The notes beneath the pieces were generated by a model that did no database searches, was not told the origin of the DNA, and worked only from the letters and a program-made list of their open reading frames with translations. Of a stretch of DNA of 5,092 bases, positions 1 through 4,503 are shown one piece after another. The DNA lies in the NCBI GenBank assembly GCA_023227695.1, contig JALNVE010000237.1, positions 1 through 5,092 of the forward strand, given 5' to 3'. Source of the stretch: Paludibacteraceae bacterium. GTDB taxonomy: Bacteria; Bacteroidota; Bacteroidia; Bacteroidales; Paludibacteraceae. How positions within the stretch are numbered: the stretch's first letter is position 1; each line of letters opens with the position of its first letter. A program made the translations under genes and the position numbers.

Positions 1-120
1 AAAACATCTTAAACTCGAGACCGAGGAAAAGATTAGGGTATATGACTCCTTTACAAAAATTTAAACAATTGACAAACTTGGATTTAAATGAGGTTGCATT
101 GTCCGCTTGAATCCAGCTCA
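1..120 (+). mobile_element. Right end of an IS30-family insertion sequence (partial)
   Basis: The window opens inside an IS30-family element. The evidence is the transposase C-terminus encoded here. In this family the terminal inverted repeat usually overlaps or closely follows the end of the transposase gene, so the element should end at about 110-120, just after the TGA at 108-110. The matching left inverted repeat lies outside the window. The exact boundary and any target-site duplication therefore cannot be seen, and the right coordinate is an estimate. The next gene starts less than 30 bases further on, so the element sits directly in the upstream region of that gene. Confidence 0.5.
3..110 (+). 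CDS. IS30-family transposase, C-terminal fragment (5' end outside window)
   Basis: An open frame enters from the left edge and ends at TGA 108-110, giving 35 residues. It contains RPRKRLGYMTPLQKF, which matches the very characteristic C-terminal end of IS30-family DDE transposases (usual form NRPRKRLGFKTPxExF), followed by a short tail ending in NEVALSA. The family cuts and joins IS ends using a DDE catalytic triad. The last catalytic Glu normally lies a few dozen residues upstream of this motif, so it is not in view, and whether the enzyme is intact cannot be judged. Another frame (2-64) is also open to a stop, but it does not resemble a known family. Assignment to IS30 rests on this one motif, which is distinctive. 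Confidence 0.72.
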   Translation, partial: NILNSRPRKRLGYMTPLQKFKQLTNLDLNEVALSA

Positions 121-137
121 TCTAAAAAACAAAGATC

Positions 138-437
138 ATGAAAATCAAAATAACAGCCATACGAAAAGTGAATCATACGGATCTGCAAGCGTTGTATGAG
201 AAGCAGACAGAACATACCTGCGATGTAAAAGAAGGCCAAAGTTGGATTTCGGAAAACGGAGAGAAACCTAAAGGTTTATGCGAAAGTGCATGGAGCAGCA
301 TGCGTCAGTTTGTAGAGGAGCTTGCCCAAGGCGGTGGCAACTTCTACGACGGCTGGATGAAAAATCCAAAATCAGCGATGATCTCCTGCAACGACGGATT
401 CCGTCCGGTTAGTTTTTTGATTGAGGTGGTGGAATAA
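138..437 (+). CDS. TIGR04076 family protein, function unknown
   Basis: A 99-residue protein without signal peptide or membrane segment, so probably cytoplasmic. It has the pattern I associate with the TIGR04076 family. There is a basic start (MKIKITAIRK), then a Cys in a TCDVKEGQ context (C28). The segment KPKGLCESAW (C48) follows, then a GGG turn near 65-67, and finally SCNDGFRPVSFLIE near the end (C84). The three Cys lie in the segments most typical of the family and suggest metal or thiol chemistry, but no reaction is established. Its length is close to the family norm. The ATG has no strong Shine-Dalgarno. The gene starts about 20-27 bases after the probable end of an IS30 element, so its native promoter may have been displaced. 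A short GC hairpin follows the stop. Confidence 0.8.
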   Translation: MKIKITAIRKVNHTDLQALYEKQTEHTCDVKEGQSWISENGEKPKGLCESAWSSMRQFVEELAQGGGNFYDGWMKNPKSAMISCNDGFRPVSFLIEVVE

Positions 438-449
438 AAAACGAATGCT

Positions 450-462
450 GGGCTTTCAGCCC
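450..462 (+). terminator. Short GC hairpin after the TIGR04076 gene
   Basis: GGGCT (450-454) and AGCCC (458-462) form a five-base stem with a three-base loop, 13 bases after the stop codon. No T-tract follows it on the plus strand, so it is at best a weak terminator or a 3'-end-stabilising hairpin. The stronger hairpin at 485-509 could also act on plus-strand transcripts. Confidence 0.25.
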
Positions 463-478
463 GAAATAGGAATATCAT

Positions 479-509
479 AAAAAAAGACAGACCACAACGG
501 GATCTGTCT
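479..509 (-). terminator. Rho-independent terminator of the nitroreductase gene
   Basis: On the minus strand a perfect seven-base stem, AGACAGA (509-503) with TCTGTCT (491-485), encloses an 11-base loop in which two further C-G pairs are possible. It is followed directly by a run of T (484-479). It starts 23 bases after the nitroreductase stop, as expected for an intrinsic terminator. Confidence 0.75.
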
Positions 510-532
510 CTATTATCTAAAACTGTCGGATT

Positions 533-1150
533 TTACTTCGAGAATCCAACAGGATTATTGACAATCAAAGCCTCATCCTTAGCTAAATTGAGGGCTTTAT
601 GAAGCGCCTCTTTATCCATGCTTGCACGTGGCACGGTGGCAAGACCCAAGGCTGTGCATGCCAAGCAAATATTCTGCGAAACATAGCCGGCATCCAAAGA
701 GCCTATCTCTTTGTTTTCCAAATTGCTGGTCAACAACAGAACAACGGGAGCTGCATTCACGAAATCCTGACTTCCGGCAATGAGTTTGCGGACATCCTGC
801 GAAGTGATCTGCTTCAACGCATTCTCCTTAGGGAGATATAACCAAACGCCATCCTTCCTGCAAACATAGACCTTAACGTCTTGTCTGTTCATAGCAGACG
901 GAGCCGTAATCATTCCACTCTCCGGACGATTAATGCCACACGCTGCCCAAAGAACGCTAGAAAGCTGAACATCTGTCAATTGCTTATCAGAGAAACTTCT
1001 CTCGGAATGTCTCTTTTCCAAACTCTCCATCAACGTCATTTTGTTGCTTTTGTCGGGAGCAGGAAGTTTTACGGTAGTCTGTGCGCTGGCAAACTCTGAG
1101 AACGACAACACCAAAGAGGCCAACACCAAATTTCTAATTGAGTTTTTCAT
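533..1150 (-). CDS. Exported nitroreductase-family flavoprotein
   Basis: Predicted FMN-dependent NAD(P)H oxidoreductase of the nitroreductase superfamily, 205 residues from the start chosen here. Residues 1-23 form a signal peptide: K2/R6, then a hydrophobic stretch of LVLASLVLSF, then ASA before Q24, with no lipobox Cys. The fold's FMN signatures follow. RHSERSF is at 47-53 (usual RRSxRxF). TAPSAMNRQ is at 82-90 (usual TAPSAGNxQ). LDAGYVSQNICLACTALGL is at 152-170, and NPVGFSK is at the C-terminus. A longer ORF starts at 1189, but the extra 13 residues would bury the signal peptide, so ATG 1150 is preferred; neither start has a clear Shine-Dalgarno. Family members reduce nitroaromatics, quinones or flavins; the substrate here is unknown. 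An FMN enzyme with a Sec signal implies a periplasmic role. It appears to be a single-gene unit with its own terminator. Confidence 0.85.
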   Translation of the reverse strand: MKNSIRNLVLASLVLSFSEFASAQTTVKLPAPDKSNKMTLMESLEKRHSERSFSDKQLTDVQLSSVLWAACGINRPESGMITAPSAMNRQDVKVYVCRKDGVWLYLPKENALKQITSQDVRKLIAGSQDFVNAAPVVLLLTSNLENKEIGSLDAGYVSQNICLACTALGLATVPRASMDKEALHKALNLAKDEALIVNNPVGFSK

Positions 1151-1315
1151 AAATATCTTTATTAAAGTTTTTATTCCAATTCTGACCATTCAGAACCGAC
1201 GAAAACCGGATGGATTTTCTATACAAATATTGCAAAAAGCATCCGCTTATTTATCTTTTTATGTAATAGAAAAGAATATAAACTCAAGATTATACTTGCG
1301 AATTGACATTTCATA

Positions 1316-1352
1316 CACTTTGGTAAAATCTTCAAAAGGCATGACCAAAGTG
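1316..1352. repeat. Perfect 9-bp inverted repeat between Nudix and nitroreductase genes
   Basis: CACTTTGGT (1316-1324) and ACCAAAGTG (1344-1352) are exact reverse complements separated by 19 bases. The repeat lies 19-55 bases past the Nudix stop and about 165-200 bases upstream of the nitroreductase start. No T-tract follows it on either strand, so a standard intrinsic terminator is unlikely. It could be a 3'-end hairpin of the Nudix mRNA or a binding site for a dimeric regulator of the nitroreductase gene. Confidence 0.45.
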
Positions 1353-1370
1353 AGAATATAAATACAATAT

Positions 1371-1778
1371 CTAACACACATCAATTTTTTTCACCAGCTC
1401 CCTTACAATCCCCTTGTCTGCATCAGCAAAGTCGAGGGTTTCTAGGTTTTCGGGTTTTAGCCAACAATGGGCAATGTGTTCTTTGTGGTTAAAGGTGCGT
1501 GTAGAGGCATTGCAAAGCCAGGCATCGAGCGAAATGGAGAAGTCGGGATATTCATGTTCCACCTTCAACAAACGGCGGGCGGGTGTCACTTCGTAATCCA
1601 TCTCTTCCTGCAACTCACGCACCACAGCCTGCTGAGGTGTTTCACCCTCCTCTATCTTTCCGCCAGGGAATTCCCATTTGAAATCTGTTGAAAGAGATTT
1701 ACCCTTGCCGCGTTGCATACAGAGTATTTCACCATCCATCACCACCACCGCGGCCACAACATTATAATGTTTTTTCAT
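1371..1778 (-). CDS. MutT-like Nudix hydrolase
   Basis: A 135-residue cytoplasmic Nudix protein, probably a nucleoside triphosphate pyrophosphohydrolase of the MutT / 8-oxo-dGTP diphosphatase type. WEFPGGK is at 35-41. The Nudix box runs from G40 to Y62 (GX5EX7REUXEEXGU) with metal ligands in R54-E55 and E58-E59. The usual Gly after EEX is D61 here. The C-terminal CWLKPENLETLDFADAD (105-121) matches the WxxPxEL..L..ADxxI segment that contacts the base in MutT proteins. The ORF can be opened eight codons earlier (1802), but ATG 1778 is preceded by AAAGG at a good distance and starts with the usual MKKHYNVVAAVV strand, so it is preferred. The overall family is clear; sanitising 8-oxo-dGTP is an inference, since other Nudix substrates share this architecture. 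It is followed by an inverted repeat and not by an obvious terminator. Confidence 0.85.
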   Translation of the reverse strand: MKKHYNVVAAVVVMDGEILCMQRGKGKSLSTDFKWEFPGGKIEEGETPQQAVVRELQEEMDYEVTPARRLLKVEHEYPDFSISLDAWLCNASTRTFNHKEHIAHCWLKPENLETLDFADADKGIVRELVKKIDVC

Positions 1779-1813
1779 GGTTTTACCTTTCGATAGTTTC
1801 ATGCAATGCTATA

Positions 1814-1855
1814 TTTGATTTAAAATCAAAGCAATAGGACAAGAGTTTTTCTCAA
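1814..1855 (-). promoter_or_regulatory. Possible Nudix promoter with overlapping palindrome
   Basis: On the minus strand, TTG (1855-1853) lies 18 bases before TTGCTTTG (1834-1827), which fits the Bacteroidetes -33/-7 pattern with one mismatch in the TAnnTTTG box. The -7 box overlaps a perfect 17-base palindrome, TTTGATTT-A-AAATCAAA (1814-1830). This lies 36-52 bases upstream of the Nudix start and could be an operator. The stretch is very AT-rich, so chance matches are likely. Confidence 0.3.
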
Positions 1856-2046
1856 TTTATAGAAATTTACAAAACCCTTTTCTTTCCATTTTTTGATTTT
1901 TAAAAGTACGAATTATTTTGAAAAAATCCAGGAAGATTGGATGGGATGATTGGAAGAAAAAATTGATTAAATAAGAGACATGATAGTATTCGTTATCGGC
2001 AGAAATTATGGTTAAAAGATACAATAATATTAAATAAGTTAGGTTT
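1856..2046. other. AT-rich intergenic stretch with no recognised feature
   Basis: The whole gap between the Nudix start and the antitoxin stop is about 330 bases. Its left part holds the possible Nudix promoter and its right part the antitoxin terminator. In the remaining stretch I see no reading frame longer than a few codons with a plausible start, no tRNA-like fold and no conserved RNA motif. A short direct repeat, GATTGGA (about 1935-1953), is present but is likely chance. Confidence 0.5.
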
Positions 2047-2090
2047 CAAAAAAATAAAAAAGTGACAACGTTATAAAACACAGTCACTTT
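2047..2090 (-). terminator. Rho-independent terminator of the toxin-antitoxin operon
   Basis: On the minus strand AAAGTGAC (2090-2083) and GTCACTTT (2066-2059) form a perfect eight-base stem with a 16-base loop. A T-rich tail follows (2058-2048, interrupted by one A). The stem starts 20 bases after the antitoxin stop codon. This is the textbook arrangement and marks the end of the operon. Confidence 0.78.
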
Positions 2091-2110
2091 CTATTTACAG
2101 AAAAACATCT

Positions 2111-2428
2111 TTATACATTCACAAATTTAGGAACAAATTCGATTCCTAAAGCTTGGGCAATACGGAAAAAGCTTGACATCTGAATATCGGTCTCACCTTT
2201 TTCAACTCTTGCTATATAACTCTGCTCCTTTCCTATTTTCTGAGCAAGTTGTTTTTGAGTGAGTTTCAAAGCCTGTCGTCTGTCTCGTAAAATTTCACCA
2301 AAATACCACGCCATTGACTTTTCGTCAAAAGCATCACGAGATGAAGTTCCACGTTTACCGTATTCCTTATCTAGCATCTCATTTGTTGTTGAGAGCTTTG
2401 CTAATTTCTTTTCATCCAGCTGTATCAT
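2111..2428 (-). CDS. HigA-like XRE-family antitoxin
   Basis: A 105-residue DNA-binding antitoxin. Residues 1-40 are polar and charged and probably wrap the toxin. Residues 47-99 form an XRE/Cro helix-turn-helix: LRDRRQALKLTQKQLAQKIG, then EQSYIARVEKGETDIQMSSFFRIAQALG. The family neutralises a HigB/RelE-type mRNA interferase and represses its own operon as a dimer. The ATG overlaps the TGA of the upstream toxin gene by four bases (ATGA), so the two are translationally coupled. Toxin-first order is typical of higBA. The gene is intact although the toxin is frameshifted. A terminator follows. The likely operator is the 22-bp palindrome at 2796-2817. The symbol higA is probable but is left out, because the toxin subfamily is recognised from motifs only. 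Confidence 0.82.
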   Translation of the reverse strand: MIQLDEKKLAKLSTTNEMLDKEYGKRGTSSRDAFDEKSMAWYFGEILRDRRQALKLTQKQLAQKIGKEQSYIARVEKGETDIQMSSFFRIAQALGIEFVPKFVNV

Positions 2429-2753
2429 AATTCTAAGTCCTTTAAAATTTTTTTTGCATTTTCTAATTGTCTATCATAATCTTTAGTAGACTTTTTAAGA
2501 AAGCCATTGAAAAGTATGATCTTAGTAGAAGTTATTACATTATCACTATCCATAGCAAATAGAATAGTTCTATATGCATTAGACCCAACGGAAACCCGCA
2601 TTTCATAAAGTCCTGTACCAACAAGATACTTTACATAGGTTGTAGGTATATTTTTATTTGTCTGAACGATATAAAGGTATATTTAAATTTTTCTATAACG
2701 TTTTCAGGTAAAGAGTCATAGAAATCTTCAAATTCTGCCGTAGTATATATCAT
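2425..2753 (-). pseudogene. HigB/RelE-type toxin (Gp49-like), frameshifted
   Basis: Minus-strand translation from ATG 2753 gives MIYTTAEFEDFYDSLPENV and then IEKFKYT. It then runs into a TAA at 2633-2631. A shift into the neighbouring frame at about 2676-2682 restores a continuous family match: YIVQTNKNIPTTYVKYLVG, TGLYEMRVSVGSNAYRTILF, AMD, then FNGFLKKSTKDYDRQLENAK, ending at TGA 2427-2425. YEMRV, the YRTILF strand and the FLKKS(T) segment are signatures of the RelE/ParE-superfamily 'phage-derived Gp49-like' HigB toxins, which cleave mRNA on the ribosome. Adding one base would give 109 residues, a normal length. The second frame is closed by a TAA just upstream of the junction (2685-2683), so the shift point is narrow. 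ATG 2753 is chosen over ATG 2789 because it has an AAGGA ribosome site seven bases upstream, and because the promoter lies too close to 2789. I see no clear slippery heptamer. A true mutation, or a sequence error, is more likely than programmed frameshifting. Confidence 0.8.
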
Positions 2754-2793
2754 TCTTATATCCTTATTTTCACAATGTATCTTTTCCATGTCA

Positions 2794-2824
2794 CAAATAT
2801 AACTAATTAGTTATATTACACAAA
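2794..2824 (-). promoter_or_regulatory. Bacteroidetes-type promoter of the higBA-like operon
   Basis: On the minus strand, TTTG (2824-2821), a 19-base spacer and TATATTTG (2801-2794) match exactly the Bacteroidetes primary sigma consensus TTTG-N19-TAnnTTTG. Transcription would begin about 2785-2790. That leaves a leader of roughly 35 bases containing AAGGA before the toxin ATG at 2753. The spacer and the edge of the -7 box are occupied by the operator-like palindrome. Confidence 0.75.
2796..2817. promoter_or_regulatory. Perfect 22-bp palindrome, probable antitoxin operator
   Basis: The half-site AATATAACTAA (2796-2806) is followed directly by its exact reverse complement (2807-2817), with no spacer. 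It lies between the -33 and -7 boxes of the toxin-antitoxin promoter and overlaps the -7 box. A dimeric XRE antitoxin bound here would block RNA polymerase, which is the known mode of HigA autorepression. Assignment to this antitoxin is inference. Confidence 0.65.
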
Positions 2825-2864
2825 ACAGATTTAGACTTTCTTATTTTATTTTCAGTCATTTAAC

Positions 2865-2883
2865 AAAAAGGAGACTGCTTTTT
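2865..2883 (-). terminator. Weak terminator candidate after hipA
   Basis: On the minus strand AAAAAG (2883-2878), seven bases, and CTTTTT (2870-2865) form a six-base, mostly A-T stem starting nine bases after the hipA stop. The T residues belong to the stem and no separate T-tract follows, so termination may be incomplete. Confidence 0.3.
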
Positions 2884-2891
2884 CTTTCAAA

Positions 2892-3992
2892 TTATTTTCC
2901 CTTATCCTCTTCTCTCACCTCACTAATCCGATCAATTATCTCTTTTGCTCGGGAACAGGGGATGCGGATGCTCTCGGCAGCAATCAGCATGTCTTCGGTT
3001 GTAGGGTTGCCATTCCCACAGACAGAGGTAGCATGCTCGCCATGATAACCTTGCGGACTGTAAGTCAGATCGTAAGCTGGCGACAAAGACCAGGTTTTAC
3101 CATGACAGATAAACGTGAAGTTTTTAGCATGATCATCCTTATTTTCGAAGAGCACATTAAAAACCATTCTTCGGAACATCTCCTCCACCTGTTTGGGATC
3201 TTGCGTGAGATAACCGGTCAATGAAAGAAGCGTTTTATAATCGAGCGTAGGAACATTGATCGATTCGTTCAGCAAAGCCGCTGCCGTAGCAATATGCAAC
3301 CGCTCCCCTTTTTCGTCTAAATCGAAACGTTTGCAGGCAAAGTATTTGTCCTTAACCAATTTGAAATCCGTCAAAATGATGCCACATTTCCGAGCTAACT
3401 CATTGTAATGGAATTCCATTTGCCCCATATTCTTCGGGTCGTATGTATGTCTGAACTTCACAATCCAAGAACCCTCTTCGTCATGATAGATGCATTTAGG
3501 GCGACAACCGCCTGAATTACCGCTGTTGAAGTAGAGAACATCCTCGTTTTCGTCTGTCTTCTCAGACAAAACATCCAATGCCATCTGCTGTAAAACGTCG
3601 AACTCTGGCAACAACTTATTCTCGCCTACCATACATTCTGGCTCATAGCACAAAGCACCCATGCCAGAAGATCCTACAATACTCAAACGTTGGATAGGAT
3701 TCAAGGAGAACTCATCAATACCCTGTTTTTTCAGCATTCGGTTCAATAAATACCTTCCGTAACCGTCGGGCAAACTATCTTCAAAAATACCGAAATTACC
3801 ATAGAACGGCCTCTCTTTAGCAACAAACATTCCGGGTTTCAAAGGCAACTCGCGAGGAGAAATAGAGAACCCATTTGCCAACCAGGAGTCGTCATACTCA
3901 AACACACAGCGAGTATCGTCCTCATTCATTGTCAACGTCCCAACCCTACGGTCGTGAAAGGTCACAAAGAGTTTTTCAACCTTTAAATTCAT
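2892..3992 (-). CDS. hipA: HipA serine/threonine kinase toxin
   Basis: A 366-residue HipA-family kinase. Known family members phosphorylate glutamyl-tRNA synthetase or other tRNA synthetases and cause growth arrest and persistence; the target here is unknown. The N-terminal HipA domain carries EDSLPDGYGRYLL (71-83) and RLSIVGSSGMGALCYEP (102-118). The kinase part has the Gly-rich autophosphorylation loop NSGNSGGCRPK (156-166), a candidate ATP lysine in WIVKF (K179) and E193 in MEFHYNELA. It also has KRFDLD (221-226), the catalytic loop NKDDHAKNF (D286, H288, N291) and the metal-binding Asp in LSPAYDL (D308). All key residues are present, so it looks active. It is shorter than E. coli HipA (about 440) but unsplit, unlike the separate HipS/HipN plus HipT/HipA arrangements. 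The ATG has GAGGAA just upstream and overlaps the end of hipB by 17 bases. Confidence 0.9.
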   Translation of the reverse strand: MNLKVEKLFVTFHDRRVGTLTMNEDDTRCVFEYDDSWLANGFSISPRELPLKPGMFVAKERPFYGNFGIFEDSLPDGYGRYLLNRMLKKQGIDEFSLNPIQRLSIVGSSGMGALCYEPECMVGENKLLPEFDVLQQMALDVLSEKTDENEDVLYFNSGNSGGCRPKCIYHDEEGSWIVKFRHTYDPKNMGQMEFHYNELARKCGIILTDFKLVKDKYFACKRFDLDEKGERLHIATAAALLNESINVPTLDYKTLLSLTGYLTQDPKQVEEMFRRMVFNVLFENKDDHAKNFTFICHGKTWSLSPAYDLTYSPQGYHGEHATSVCGNGNPTTEDMLIAAESIRIPCSRAKEIIDRISEVREEDKGK

Positions 3993-4302
3993 TGGTTCCT
4001 CGCTTTCTGTTTTTATTGTGTTTTATTGTTTCGAGTTCTTCAATCGTATCATAAATAGGTTTCGAAAGTAACTGTTTGATCTCATCCGTGTACCCCAAAG
4101 CCTTTGCCAAAGCAATGAACGAACGTAATGAAATGACGTGTTTCTGTTCGAACTTAGCAATAGTAGGTGCAGGCACTCCGCTCATCATGCTCAAAGCATC
4201 TCGCGAAAGACCTTTTTCCAACCTGCGTTTCTGCAAATTCTGCGACAGTAAAGAGATCAAATCATCTAAACTTTCCGTCTCGAATGTATATAAATTAGAC
4301 AT
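3976..4302 (-). CDS. hipB: HipB-like XRE-family antitoxin
   Basis: A 108-residue helix-turn-helix protein directly upstream of hipA, overlapping it by 17 bases in another frame, so the two are co-transcribed and probably translationally coupled. Residues 22-75 form the XRE domain: NLQKRRLEKGLSRDALSMMS, then GVPAPTIAKFEQKHVISLRS and FIALAKALG. The C-terminal tail (81-108, ending in HNKNRKRGTNEFKG) is basic and probably reaches the kinase or DNA. HipB dimers bind HipA and repress the operon. The ORF can be extended to ATG 4326, but MSNLYTFETES looks like the natural N-terminus of such proteins, so 4302 is chosen. Neither start has a good ribosome site, so the choice is uncertain. Inverted-repeat elements sit just upstream. 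Confidence 0.85.
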   Translation of the reverse strand: MSNLYTFETESLDDLISLLSQNLQKRRLEKGLSRDALSMMSGVPAPTIAKFEQKHVISLRSFIALAKALGYTDEIKQLLSKPIYDTIEELETIKHNKNRKRGTNEFKG

Positions 4303-4339
4303 ACTATGATATCTATTAAACGTCATAAATCCATTTTAC

Positions 4340-4367
4340 GAATACGATAGTATTCCTTACAAATATA
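4340..4367 (-). promoter_or_regulatory. hipBA promoter region with inverted repeat
   Basis: On the minus strand TATATTTG (4367-4360) matches the Bacteroidetes -7 consensus and is identical to the -7 box of the other toxin-antitoxin operon. No TTTG is found at the -33 distance. Just downstream, near the expected transcription start, is the inverted repeat GAATAC-GATA-GTATTC (4340-4355). A partial copy, ATACTATGATAT, overlaps the hipB start (4301-4312) and shares ATACTATnnTAT with the minus strand of the repeat. These are candidate HipB operators. They do not resemble the E. coli TATCC-N8-GGATA site. Confidence 0.45.
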
Positions 4368-4441
4368 CATATAATTTTATAAAAGAGATAAAAATGGTAG
4401 AATTCCATACTTTTCCTTATACAATGGGCAACTAATCTGAC

Positions 4442-4486
4442 AAAAAGAAAAAGTGCGTAAATAGTATTTAACCGCTAATCAGCACT
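4442..4486 (-). terminator. Terminator after the GNAT gene
   Basis: On the minus strand GCG-(GT)-TAAATA (4475-4465) pairs with TATTTACGC (4463-4455), with a two-base bulge and a small loop. It is followed by ACTTTTTCTTTTT (4454-4442). A wider pairing of AGTGC (4486-4482) with GCACT (4456-4452) is an alternative fold. Either would separate the GNAT gene from the hipBA operon downstream. Confidence 0.55.
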
Positions 4487-4503
4487 GTTTTATCCTTTGA
4501 TTT

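Noticed and set aside
2..64. A second open frame at the left edge, starting KHLKLETEEK and ending at TAA 62-64.
   Set aside because: It overlaps the frame that carries the distinctive IS30 transposase motif RPRKRLG, and it has no recognisable family pattern.
1224..1231. AATATTTG on the minus strand as a -7 box for the nitroreductase gene.
   Set aside because: One mismatch to TAnnTTTG and no TTTG at the -33 distance, in AT-rich sequence where such matches are common.
1041..1361. Plus-strand 106-codon frame over the start of the nitroreductase gene.
   Set aside because: It is a shadow frame opposite a well-supported gene, has no ribosome site and resembles no family.
1982..1991. GATAGTATTC, also present in the hipB upstream inverted repeat (4346-4355).
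   Set aside because: A shared 10-mer is expected by chance in 5 kb of AT-rich DNA, and this copy is not in a promoter that I can recognise.
1779..2110. Search for a small RNA, CRISPR-like array or hidden gene in the long intergenic gap.
   Set aside because: No regularly spaced repeats, no tRNA-like folds and no reading frame with a plausible start; only promoter- and terminator-like elements at the edges.
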